DNA of 19,465 nt. It comes from DASUZB01 sp036377075 (GTDB lineage Bacteria; Actinomycetota; CALGFH01). The position numbers and the translations under genes were made by a program. Positions 13,436-19,465 of the stretch are shown here, one piece after another. Numbering within the stretch: position 1 is the first letter of the stretch; every line of letters begins with the position of its first letter. A model generated the notes under the pieces. That model did not search any database. It had not been told where the DNA came from and saw only the letters and a list, made by a program, of their open reading frames with translations. The stretch is taken from NCBI GenBank assembly GCA_036377075.1, contig DASUZB010000325.1:1-19465 (forward strand), read 5' to 3'.

Positions 13436-13594
13436 GGCCGGCCTGCCCTTCTGAGGTTCGAGATCATCGGCTCCTCCGCGCCGCGTGGGACATGCAGGGG
13501 AGTGTGAGGCTACCGGATACAGGGGTTGAACTGCCCCACCGGCGCCTTCCCCCCGCACGTCTCTGGGCTCGGCCTCGGCGCCGACCGGGATGCC

Positions 13595-14503
13595 TCAGGC
13601 CTGGGGGCCGCCGACCTCGACCAGCCGCGCGCGGGCGCGGCCAAGTGTGGCGGCGGCCTCGCCGATGCCGGCCCAGGGGTCGGGCCGGGCGAGCCGTTCG
13701 CCGATGCCGCGCAGCGTGTAGCGCGCCGGTTCGAACTCGTCCAGCTCCGACCAGTCGAGCGGCGCCGAGACGGGCGCGCCGGGAAGCGCCCTGACCGCGT
13801 AGGGCGCCGCCATCGTCTGCGCGTAGCCGTTGCGCCCGATGTCGAGGTAGAGGCGGCCGTGCCGCTCGGCGATGCGGGACTCGGTGGTGAGCTCCTCGGG
13901 GTGGCGCGCGGCCAGGGTCTCGGCGACGGCGATGCTGAACACCTTCACCGCGTCGGTCTCCTCCTCGGGGACCAGGGGCACCACCACGTGCAGGCCCTTC
14001 GACCCGCTGGACTTGAGGAACGAGGGCAGGCCGAGCTCGTCGAGCAGCCCGTGCAGCCCCGCCGCCGCCAGCCGCATCACCCCCAGGTCGGCCGAGGCCG
14101 GGTCGAGGTCGAAGACCATCTGGTCGGGGTGGTAGATGTCGGGCGCGCGGCTGAGCCAGACGTGCGGCGTGACGCAGGCGTGGTTGGCCAGGTAGACCAG
14201 GTCGTCTGGGTGGTTGCAGACCACGTAGGTGACCTGCTCGCGGGTGGTGGCGCTGCGGGTCCGGCGGTTGGGCGCGGTGACCCGCTCCATCCAGTCCGGA
14301 AAGTAGTCGGCGGCCTGCTTCTGCAGGAAGCCGCCACGGCCGATCCCGTTGGGGAACCGCTGCATGGTGACCGGCCGTCCGCTGATCAGCGGCAGCATCA
14401 GCGCGGCGACGGTCTCGTAGTAGGCGGCCAGCTCGGCCTTGGTGATGCCGTCGTCCGGGAACAGCACCTTGTCCGGATGGCTGATCCGCACCCGGTCGCT
14501 CAC
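13595..14503 (-). CDS. ligD: Stand-alone LigD polymerase-domain protein (primase-polymerase of NHEJ)
   Basis: 302 residues from GTG 14503 (VSDRVRISHPDKVLFPDD) with GAGGCGGTGAG just upstream. It covers only the archaeo-eukaryotic primase-type polymerase domain: YFPDWMERV (67-75), metal-binding Asp132 and Asp134 in VFDLDPAS, SGSKGLHVVVPL (166-177) and the third carboxylate Asp221 in RLYLDIGRNGYAQT. In LigD these fill gaps and add ribonucleotides or deoxynucleotides at double-strand break ends. No ligase or nuclease domain and no ku gene are in the window. Stand-alone versions are known in actinobacteria such as mycobacteria, alongside a separate LigD. Promoter unclear. Function as a polymerase is well supported; partnering with Ku is inferred from the family. 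Confidence 0.92.
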   Translation of the reverse strand: MSDRVRISHPDKVLFPDDGITKAELAAYYETVAALMLPLISGRPVTMQRFPNGIGRGGFLQKQAADYFPDWMERVTAPNRRTRSATTREQVTYVVCNHPDDLVYLANHACVTPHVWLSRAPDIYHPDQMVFDLDPASADLGVMRLAAAGLHGLLDELGLPSFLKSSGSKGLHVVVPLVPEEETDAVKVFSIAVAETLAARHPEELTTESRIAERHGRLYLDIGRNGYAQTMAAPYAVRALPGAPVSAPLDWSELDEFEPARYTLRGIGERLARPDPWAGIGEAAATLGRARARLVEVGGPQA

Positions 14504-14592
14504 CGTCTCACCGCCTCGCCGTCGCACCCCCACGGCCCGGTGGCTCCCGGGCAGCCACGAGATTGTGCCCGCTCGCGCCCCAGCGGGCCACG

Positions 14593-14622
14593 TTCGCCGG
14601 ACCGCCGGCCGGCGCATAGCAT
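14593..14622 (+). promoter_or_regulatory. Possible promoter of the methyltransferase gene
   Basis: TTCGCC (14593-14598) and TAGCAT (14617-14622) are 18 bases apart in the divergent region between the LigD-polymerase gene and the methyltransferase gene. The leader would be about 50 bases. The -10 is good, the -35 modest; no other support. Confidence 0.3.
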
Positions 14623-14681
14623 TGCGCCGGTACGTCCCGGTCTGGACGACCAGGACGCGGACCTCTGAGGGGTGGCAGGGC

Positions 14682-15527
14682 ATGACCGCGAGCTCGTCGA
14701 CGCCGAGGCCTCGTCGCGGCGACCAGGCGGCGGTGCCGCCGGGGATCAACACCGGGGTGGCGCACCCGGCGCGGATGTACGACTACTACCTCGGCGGGAA
14801 GAACAACTTCCCCGCCGACCGCGAGGCGGCCGAGAAGATGATCGCCTCCTCGCCGGGGATGCGCGACGGCGCCCGCCAGAACCGCGCCTTCCTGGGACGG
14901 TCGGTGCGCTGGCTGGCCGCCGAGGCCGGCATCACGCAGTTCCTCGACATCGGCACCGGCATCCCCACCCAGGGCAACACCCACGAGGTCGCCCAGGCGG
15001 TCAACCCCGGCGCCCGCGTCGCCTACGTCGACAACGACCCGATCGTGATCGTGCACGCCCGCGCCCTGCTGTCGGGCCAGGGGCGGGGACTGGTCACCGT
15101 CGCCGACGCGGACCTGCGCGAGCCCGACGCGCTGCTGACCCACCCCGAGGTTGCCATGGCGATCGACTTCGACCAGCCGCTGGCGCTGCTGCTGGTGGCG
15201 ATCCTGATGTTCCTGAAGGACTCCGAGGGGCCGCACCGGATCGTCGAGCGGCTCAAGGCGGCCTTGCCGGCCGGGAGCTACCTGGTCATCTCGCACGTCA
15301 CCCAGGACTTCAACCCCGAGGCGGCGGCCCGCGGTGCCCGCGCCTACGACCGGGCGACCGCGACCCTGACGCCTCGCAGCCGCGAGCAGGTGCTGCGCTT
15401 CTTCGACGGGCTCGAGCTGGTCGCCCCCGGGCTGGTCCAGGTCTCGCGCTGGCGCCCCGACGGGCCGGTCCCGGAGATCCCCGGGGGCCACCCCTGGGTC
15501 TGGGCCGGCGTCGGCCGCAAGCCCTGA
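14682..15527 (+). CDS. SAM-dependent methyltransferase (PF04672/DUF574-type)
   Basis: 281 residues from ATG 14682; GAGGGG and CAGGG upstream are possible ribosome sites. The opening GINTGVAHPARMYDYYLGGKNNF (21-43) and the SAM-binding motif FLDIGTGIPTQGNTHEVAQ (87-105), followed by VAYVDNDPIVIVHARALL (113-130), are the hallmarks of a methyltransferase family abundant in Streptomyces and related actinobacteria. IDFDQPLALLLVAILMFL (161-178) is the usual central strand/helix. Family members are often present in many copies per genome with unknown substrates. An upstream in-frame extension to 14439 overlaps the LigD-polymerase start and reads unlike protein. The gene stands alone, divergent from the LigD-polymerase gene. 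Confidence 0.9.
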   Translation: MTASSSTPRPRRGDQAAVPPGINTGVAHPARMYDYYLGGKNNFPADREAAEKMIASSPGMRDGARQNRAFLGRSVRWLAAEAGITQFLDIGTGIPTQGNTHEVAQAVNPGARVAYVDNDPIVIVHARALLSGQGRGLVTVADADLREPDALLTHPEVAMAIDFDQPLALLLVAILMFLKDSEGPHRIVERLKAALPAGSYLVISHVTQDFNPEAAARGARAYDRATATLTPRSREQVLRFFDGLELVAPGLVQVSRWRPDGPVPEIPGGHPWVWAGVGRKP

Positions 15528-15536
15528 CCGGGCCGC

Positions 15537-16214
15537 TCAGCGGCCGCTGGCCGGGAGCACCCGCAGGGCGTGGCCGGGCGTGGCGCCCGGGTGCAGCAGC
15601 GGCCGGTAGCCGGCGGCGATCGTCGCCGCGGTCGCCGGCGGGGTGAGCAGCTCGACCACCGTGGTGGGGGACAGCGTCACGGCGTTGCCGTAGCCGCCGA
15701 ACGACCAGGGCAGCACGCGGTCGCCGAGCAGCAGCCCGGGACCGCCGCCGTGGCGGACCATGACGCCGTCGGGCAGCTCGCCGGCGCGCGCCCGGCGGGT
15801 CAGCTGCCGGCGCGAGCGTGGGTCGACCCGCTCGGCGTGCAGGTGGGCGTCGATCTGGGGGGCGCGCGGCCGCTCCGCCATCCCGTGGGCGGCGCGCCAC
15901 GCCTCGGCGAAGGCGTCGAAGTCCGCGCGGCGGCAGTACGCGCAGGGGCGGTGGCCGGCCGCCAGCGCGGTCGCCTCGTCGAGGAAGAACAGCGCCGTCC
16001 AGCGCCCCGGGGGCATCGGGTCGCGCCGCACCCCCTTCCACTCGAGCACGCAGCAGATCCAGGCCTTCGACCGCCAGCGCGTGGTGCCCAGCCGGCGGTC
16101 GGGCCCGTGCAGGCACCCCCGGTTCCCCATCAGCAGCCCGCGCGCCGGGTCGGCCACCACCTCACCGGTCGGCGTGACGCGGTTCTGCAGCGGTGCCGTC
16201 CGCGTCGTGCTCAC
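15537..16214 (-). CDS. Conserved protein of unknown function with HRPCAYCRR motif
   Basis: 225 residues from GTG 16214, preceded by a good ribosome site GAGGTGAG. It begins NRVTPTGEVVADPARG (11-26) and MGNRGCLHG (29-37), which have the look of a conserved signature, then RSKAWICCVLEWKG (48-61), TALFFLDEATALAAGHRPCAYCRRADFD (73-100) and a C-terminal half rich in Arg, Leu and Pro with LLLGDRVLPWSFGGYG (161-176). I recall similar short bacterial proteins annotated only as hypothetical. Cys91 and Cys94 (CxxC), with His88 and the paired Cys54/Cys55, could bind a metal, and the HRPCAYCRR context recalls Ada-like or nucleic-acid-linked zinc knuckles. No signal peptide or membrane segment. It is convergent with the methyltransferase gene (9-base gap) and divergent from the SDR gene. 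Confidence 0.75.
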   Translation of the reverse strand: MSTTRTAPLQNRVTPTGEVVADPARGLLMGNRGCLHGPDRRLGTTRWRSKAWICCVLEWKGVRRDPMPPGRWTALFFLDEATALAAGHRPCAYCRRADFDAFAEAWRAAHGMAERPRAPQIDAHLHAERVDPRSRRQLTRRARAGELPDGVMVRHGGGPGLLLGDRVLPWSFGGYGNAVTLSPTTVVELLTPPATAATIAAGYRPLLHPGATPGHALRVLPASGR

Positions 16215-16399
16215 CTCACCTCGGGCCCGCCGGCGCCGAGCCGCCGTTCGTCATCCTCCGTGGTCAAGCTAGCCGATGCCGCCGACAGGCCGGCGCCGGC
16301 CCGGCGTTTCCGCGCCGCGCTGTCGGGGGCGTGCCCTACCCTCGGGGCAGCCGAGCAGCCCGCCGGGAGCCAGGAGGCTCCTGGCGGAGGGAGGAGCCC

Positions 16400-17134
16400 A
16401 TGCGCATGGCCGGCCGCGCAGCGGTGGTCACCGGGGGCGCCGCCGGGATCGGCAGGGCGGTCGCCGAGCGGTTGCGCCTGGAGGGAGCGTCCGTACTGGT
16501 CGCCGACCACGACCAGCCGGCCGGCGAGGCGGCCGCGGCGGACCTCGGCGCCGCCTTCGTGCACGCCGACGTCGCCACCGACGCCGGCGTGCGGGCGACG
16601 ATGGCCGCGGCGGGCGCCCGGTTCGGCGGGCTCGACGTGCTGGTGAACAACGCCGGCGGCATCTCGCCGCCGTACTACCCGGAGGCGCCGGTCGAGCGCT
16701 GGTCGCGCGCGCTCGACCTCAACCTGCGCGCGGTGATGCTGGCGACCCAGCTGGCGATCGGGCTGATGGGCGAGGGAGGTGGCGTGGTGGTCAACGTCGC
16801 GTCGTCCGCCGGGCTGGGGCTCGGCGCGCACCGCGCGCCGGAGTACGCGGCCGCCAAGGCGGGCGTCGTGCGCCTGACCGCGACGCTCGCCCCGCTCGCC
16901 GAGCGGCGCGGCATCCGGGTCAACTGCATCTGCCCGGGCATGGTCGACACCCCGTCGTCGCGGCGCGACCGGGCGGGGATGACGCCGGCGGAGCGCGCCG
17001 CCCTGCCGCCGGTCCTGGCGCCGGAGGAGGTCGCCGCCGCCGTGGCCGAGCTGGTCGAGAACGACGAGCTCGCCGGCCGGGTGTTGGTGTGCAACGGCGG
17101 CGAGCCGCGACGGCTCCTCCCGGTCAGCGCCTGA
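16400..17134 (+). CDS. Short-chain dehydrogenase/reductase (canonical)
   Basis: 244 residues from ATG 16400, with a strong GGAGGGAGGAG five bases upstream. All classical SDR elements are present: TGGAAGIG (11-18), VLVADHD (32-38, the Asp favouring NAD), NNAGG (83-87), the catalytic Ser in NVASSAG (132-138), Tyr149 and Lys153 in YAAAK, and RVNCICPGMVDTP. It oxidises or reduces a hydroxyl/keto group; the substrate is not readable from sequence. The C-terminus (CNGGEPRRLLPVSA) is shorter than the usual DGG-ending. The flavin reductase-like gene follows on the same strand after 51 bases, so the two may be co-transcribed. It contrasts with the degenerate SDR at 11017, which lacks Tyr and Lys. Confidence 0.92.
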   Translation: MRMAGRAAVVTGGAAGIGRAVAERLRLEGASVLVADHDQPAGEAAAADLGAAFVHADVATDAGVRATMAAAGARFGGLDVLVNNAGGISPPYYPEAPVERWSRALDLNLRAVMLATQLAIGLMGEGGGVVVNVASSAGLGLGAHRAPEYAAAKAGVVRLTATLAPLAERRGIRVNCICPGMVDTPSSRRDRAGMTPAERAALPPVLAPEEVAAAVAELVENDELAGRVLVCNGGEPRRLLPVSA

Positions 17135-17185
17135 GCACCTGCCGCCGATGGGTACCGCACGACGCCTGTGGCGCACAATGGCGCC

Positions 17186-17737
17186 ATGGTCAGCGCTGAC
17201 GACCCCATCCGCATCGGCACGGCGCACCCCTTCGCCACCCCGCCCGAGCGGCGCGACCCGGCGCGGCGGCTGCGCGGGCGGCTGGTGGCCCCCGTCACCG
17301 TGTGGACCGCCGGGCGGCTGCCCGGCGGGGCCGGGCTGACCGTGTCGTCGCTGCTGGTCGCCGAGGGCGAGCCGGCGCGGCTGCTCGGCCTGATCGACCC
17401 GACCTCGGCGTTCTGGGAGGCCATGCAGGAGGCGGGCACGTTCGTGGTGCACGTGCTCGCGGCCGGCGACCGGCCGCTGGCCGAGCGCTTCGCCGAGAGG
17501 CGACCGCCGGTCCGCGGCGCCTTCGAGGGCCTCGCGCTGGCCCCCTCGCCGTGGGGGCCGGTGCTCGACGGCACCCGGCCGCGGGCCTCCTGCCGCCTGG
17601 CCGGGTCCACCACGGTCGGCTACGCCGAACTGGTCGAGGGCGTGGTCGAGCAACTCGAGGTGCACGACCTCGACGACCCGCTCGCCTGGCTGCACGGCCG
17701 CTACCGCTCGCTGGGCGACCCGGACGACCGCGGCTGA
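17186..17737 (+). CDS. Flavin reductase-like domain protein (FMN-binding split barrel)
   Basis: 183 residues from ATG 17186; a GTG at 17168 is a less likely start. The body RRLRGRLVAPVTVWTAGRLP (27-46), GLTVSSLLVAEGEPARLLGLIDPTSAFWEAM (50-80), GTFVVHVLAAGDRPLAERFA (84-103) and a GYAELVEGVVEQLEVH strand (145-160) follow the flavin reductase-like/split-barrel pattern, in which the TVSS(L)..V segment contacts the FMN phosphate. Such proteins supply reduced flavin to a monooxygenase or act as FMN oxidoreductases. No monooxygenase gene is adjacent. There is no Shine-Dalgarno before the ATG; CACAAT ends seven bases before it, so a leaderless message from its own promoter is conceivable. Role with the SDR upstream is inferred from position only. 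Confidence 0.85.
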   Translation: MVSADDPIRIGTAHPFATPPERRDPARRLRGRLVAPVTVWTAGRLPGGAGLTVSSLLVAEGEPARLLGLIDPTSAFWEAMQEAGTFVVHVLAAGDRPLAERFAERRPPVRGAFEGLALAPSPWGPVLDGTRPRASCRLAGSTTVGYAELVEGVVEQLEVHDLDDPLAWLHGRYRSLGDPDDRG

Positions 17738-17826
17738 CCAAGAAGCGGCGAACCGTACGCATGAGCATTTCTACGCGAAGCTCGCTGGGCGCTTGACGGC
17801 GGCATGGGCGCGCGAAACACTTGACT

Positions 17827-17840
17827 TGGGAGCGCTCTCA
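17827..17840. promoter_or_regulatory. CebR/CelR-type operator 1 (TGGGAGCGCTCTCA)
   Basis: Matches the known LacI-family cellulose/cellobiose operator TGGGAGCGCTCCCA at 13 of 14 positions. It directly follows a TTGACT (17821-17826) that could be a -35 hexamer, so binding would occlude a promoter. It lies 154 bases before the cellulase start codon. The regulator itself is not in the window. Confidence 0.85.
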
Positions 17841-17958
17841 CGTCCCGCTCCCAACGGCCATCGGGGTCGCCGCCAAGGCCGGCCCCGAGGCTGCCGCCGT
17901 GCCGTCGTCGTCCGCGTCCTCCATCGGTTCCCACGCTCCGGTTTCCCAACGCTCCAGT

Positions 17959-17972
17959 TGAGAGCGCTCTCT
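17959..17972. promoter_or_regulatory. CebR/CelR-type operator 2 (TGAGAGCGCTCTCT)
   Basis: The core GAGAGCGCTCTC (17960-17971) is a perfect palindrome; 11 of 14 positions match the CebR/CelR consensus. It lies 21 bases before the cellulase ATG and its centre is 132 bases from that of operator 1. It may block transcription start or elongation, or allow looping with the first site. Confidence 0.75.
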
Positions 17973-17993
17973 CATGAGGGCAGCGAGGTGCCT

Positions 17994-19241
17994 ATGCAGC
18001 ACACGACAGCCCGCCGGCGGCGCGGCGTGGCCGCGGTCGTCGTCGCGGCCCTGGCCGCCACCCTCGGCGCCGCGAGCTCCGCGGCGGGATCGCCAGCGGG
18101 TGGCCAGGGTCACCGCCACAACCCCCTCGACGGCAGGGTGAGCTTCTACGTCGAGCCGGAGACGAACGCGGGCAGGCAGGCCGAGGTCTGGGCGGCGGAG
18201 GGGCGCGCCCAGGACGCGGCCTACATGCGCGCCCTGTCCAAGGTCTCGCAGGCGATCTGGTTCACCAGCGGCACGCCCGCCGAGGTCCGCGACGCGGTCG
18301 ACGCCACCGTCACGGCGGCGCGGCAGCGGCACCAGGTGCCGGTGCTGGTCGCCTACTACATCCCCGGCCGCGACTGCTCCCAGTACTCCGCGGGCGGCGC
18401 ACCGAGCGAGCAGGCCTACCGGGCGTGGATCGACGCCTTCTCCCGCGGCATCGGCGCGCGCCCGGCGGTGGTCATCGTGGAGCCGGACGGGCTGGCGCTG
18501 CTGTCCAGCGAGCCCTGGTGCGGCGAGGGCGGCGGCGGCTCCACCGGCACGCCCGAGGACTTCGGCCTGGTCGACGAGCGCTTCCGCGAGATCAACCACG
18601 CCGTCGACCGGCTCGGAAGCAACCCGCGCACCGGCGTCTACGTCGACGCCGGCCACTCCGCCTGGCAGCCGGTCAACGACTACGACGCCGGCTACGGCGT
18701 GCCGAGCGCGCAGCTGGGCATGGTGAGCCGGCTGCTGCGCGGCGGCATCGCCAAGGCGGACGGCTTCTTCCTCAACGTCTCCAACTACCGCAGCGACGCC
18801 GACCTGGTCGACTACGGCACGCGCCTGTCGAAGTGCATCGCCTTCCGGCAGGCGACCGGCGCGAGCGCCTGCTCCGACGCCGACGTCGCCTCGGTGCCGG
18901 CCAACCCGCGCCACCTGACCCACTTCGTGCTCGACACCAGCCGCAACGGCCAGGGCCCGTGGACCCCGCCCGCCGGGGTGTACTCGGACCCGCAGGACTG
19001 GTGCAACCCGCCCGGGCGCGGGCTCGGCGCCCGCCCGAGCACCCGCACCGGCAACCAGCTGGTGGACGCGTTCCTGTGGGTGAAGCGGCCGGGCGAGTCG
19101 GACGGCCAGTGCACCCGCGGCACCGCCGGGCCGGAGGACCCGGAGTACGGGTCGGTCGACCCGCCGGCCGGCCAGTGGTGGGCGGACTACGCCCTCGGTC
19201 TGGCGCAGCGCGCCAACCCCGTCCTGGTGTCGCAGCACTGA
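17994..19241 (+). CDS. Secreted glycoside hydrolase family 6 cellulase (endoglucanase/exoglucanase)
   Basis: 415 residues from ATG 17994 (GAGG six bases upstream). The N-terminus MQHTTARRRRG followed by an Ala/Val stretch (12-28) and a cleavage region near ASSAAG (27-32) form a Sec signal peptide. GH6 signatures are VLVAYYIPGRDCSQYSAGG (117-135) with Asp127, and VVIVEPDGLALL (159-170) with the presumed catalytic acid Asp165. VYVDAGHSAW (216-225) and FVLDTSRNGQGPW (311-323) supply further conserved acid and binding residues. Cys pairs (for example C128/C176 and C281/C293) suit an exported protein. It cleaves beta-1,4-glucan with inversion. No carbohydrate-binding module or linker is present; the protein is a bare catalytic domain. 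Two CebR-type operators upstream imply induction by cello-oligosaccharides. Confidence 0.95.
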   Translation: MQHTTARRRRGVAAVVVAALAATLGAASSAAGSPAGGQGHRHNPLDGRVSFYVEPETNAGRQAEVWAAEGRAQDAAYMRALSKVSQAIWFTSGTPAEVRDAVDATVTAARQRHQVPVLVAYYIPGRDCSQYSAGGAPSEQAYRAWIDAFSRGIGARPAVVIVEPDGLALLSSEPWCGEGGGGSTGTPEDFGLVDERFREINHAVDRLGSNPRTGVYVDAGHSAWQPVNDYDAGYGVPSAQLGMVSRLLRGGIAKADGFFLNVSNYRSDADLVDYGTRLSKCIAFRQATGASACSDADVASVPANPRHLTHFVLDTSRNGQGPWTPPAGVYSDPQDWCNPPGRGLGARPSTRTGNQLVDAFLWVKRPGESDGQCTRGTAGPEDPEYGSVDPPAGQWWADYALGLAQRANPVLVSQH

Positions 19242-19255
19242 CGCCAGGCGACCGG

Positions 19256-19294
19256 GACGGGTCCGGGGCACCCAGGGAAGGTCCCGGACCCGTC
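19256..19294 (+). terminator. Perfect hairpin after the cellulase gene
   Basis: GACGGGTCCGGG (19256-19267) and CCCGGACCCGTC (19283-19294) give a perfect 12-base-pair stem with a 15-base loop, starting 15 bases after the cellulase stop. No T tract follows, as is usual for hairpin terminators in high-GC actinobacteria. Confidence 0.65.
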
Positions 19295-19380
19295 GTCCGG
19301 CCCGGACCTGCCGCGTCGCAGGACCGCACCACGGGCCTACCCACCTCCCGTGGCGCGGCGGACACCGCGACCGGCACCAC

Positions 19381-19414
19381 GGGCGGACGGCCGGCCCCAG
19401 CCGGCCGTCCGCCC
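19381..19414. terminator. Perfect hairpin, second in the tail region
   Basis: GGGCGGACGGCCGG (19381-19394) pairs perfectly with CCGGCCGTCCGCCC (19401-19414) across a 6-base loop. Very stable. It may serve the cellulase gene, or a gene arriving from beyond the window on the minus strand. Confidence 0.55.
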
Positions 19415-19427
19415 GCTCACACCCACT

Positions 19428-19460
19428 CCGTGGCGGCGGGCGGTGTCGCCGCCGCCACGG
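19428..19460. terminator. Perfect hairpin, third in the tail region
   Basis: CCGTGGCGGCGG (19428-19439) pairs with CCGCCGCCACGG (19449-19460) around a 9-base loop. Close to the window edge; may be part of a bidirectional terminator or a repeat. Nothing coding is seen between 19242 and 19465. Confidence 0.45.
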
Positions 19461-19465
19461 CGCGC

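Noticed and set aside
13436..13558. Upstream extension of the nucleotidyltransferase to an ATG at 13558
   Set aside because: The 41 extra residues have no resemblance to the family; the GTG at 13435 begins exactly at the conserved VKGVVLAGG strand.
16307..16342. Promoter TTTCCG...TACCCT for the canonical SDR gene
   Set aside because: The -10 is good but the spacer is 24 bases, too long for a standard promoter; no better -35 found.
17793..17993. Upstream start for the cellulase
   Set aside because: It would place 67 Arg-rich residues before the signal peptide and translate through both CebR-type operators.

Overview
The window is very GC-rich with strong third-position G/C and no introns. 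The gene content is typical of a soil or plant-litter actinomycete (Actinomycetota): a CebR/CelR-type operator ahead of a secreted family 6 cellulase, a PF04672-type SAM methyltransferase, a stand-alone LigD polymerase domain and a PlcC/AcpA-like phosphoesterase. The genus cannot be told from the sequence. I saw no tRNA, rRNA, CRISPR array, insertion sequence or replication origin.

Layout. (a) 1-970 is a scrambled patch. It holds a 5' part of a maleylacetate-reductase-like gene (minus), a frameshifted C-terminal scrap of an oligopeptide ABC-transporter ATPase and a short GTG-started scrap (both plus). It is bracketed by two similar G-run hairpins in opposite orientation. (b) 875-4312 (minus) carries a phosphoesterase and an orphan PAS-GAF histidine kinase whose last codons run through one of the hairpins. 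(c) 4443-12659 is the core of the window: two divergent transcription units arranged around an XRE-cupin regulator. Leftward are the regulator, an M24 (creatinase/prolidase-fold) enzyme, and the E1 alpha and E1 beta subunits of a thiamine-diphosphate 2-oxoacid dehydrogenase. Rightward are an ATZ/TRZ-type amidohydrolase, a bicupin, an SDR-fold protein and a 3-hydroxyisobutyrate-dehydrogenase-family reductase. (d) 12692-14503 (minus) has a sugar-phosphate nucleotidyltransferase and a LigD polymerase-domain protein. (e) 14682-17737 has a methyltransferase, a conserved protein of unknown function with a CxxC motif, a canonical SDR and a flavin-reductase-like protein. (f) 17827-19460 is a cellulase unit: two LacI-family palindromes, a secreted GH6 enzyme and three consecutive perfect hairpins.

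The best candidate for something undescribed is region (c). Stop/start overlaps and short gaps suggest a single catabolic system for a nitrogenous or amide-containing compound: hydrolysis (amidohydrolase, M24 enzyme), rearrangement or further deamination (bicupin), redox steps (two dehydrogenase-fold proteins) and oxidative decarboxylation or another ThDP step (E1). Three of its enzymes deviate from their family's catalytic signature (amidohydrolase HxxE is HVGM, the second M24 metal Asp is Cys, the SDR Tyr/Lys are Val/Asn), so textbook substrates should not be assumed. Its two promoter regions share a TGTTCA half-site that may be the operator of the XRE-cupin regulator. The substrate is not identifiable from sequence alone.
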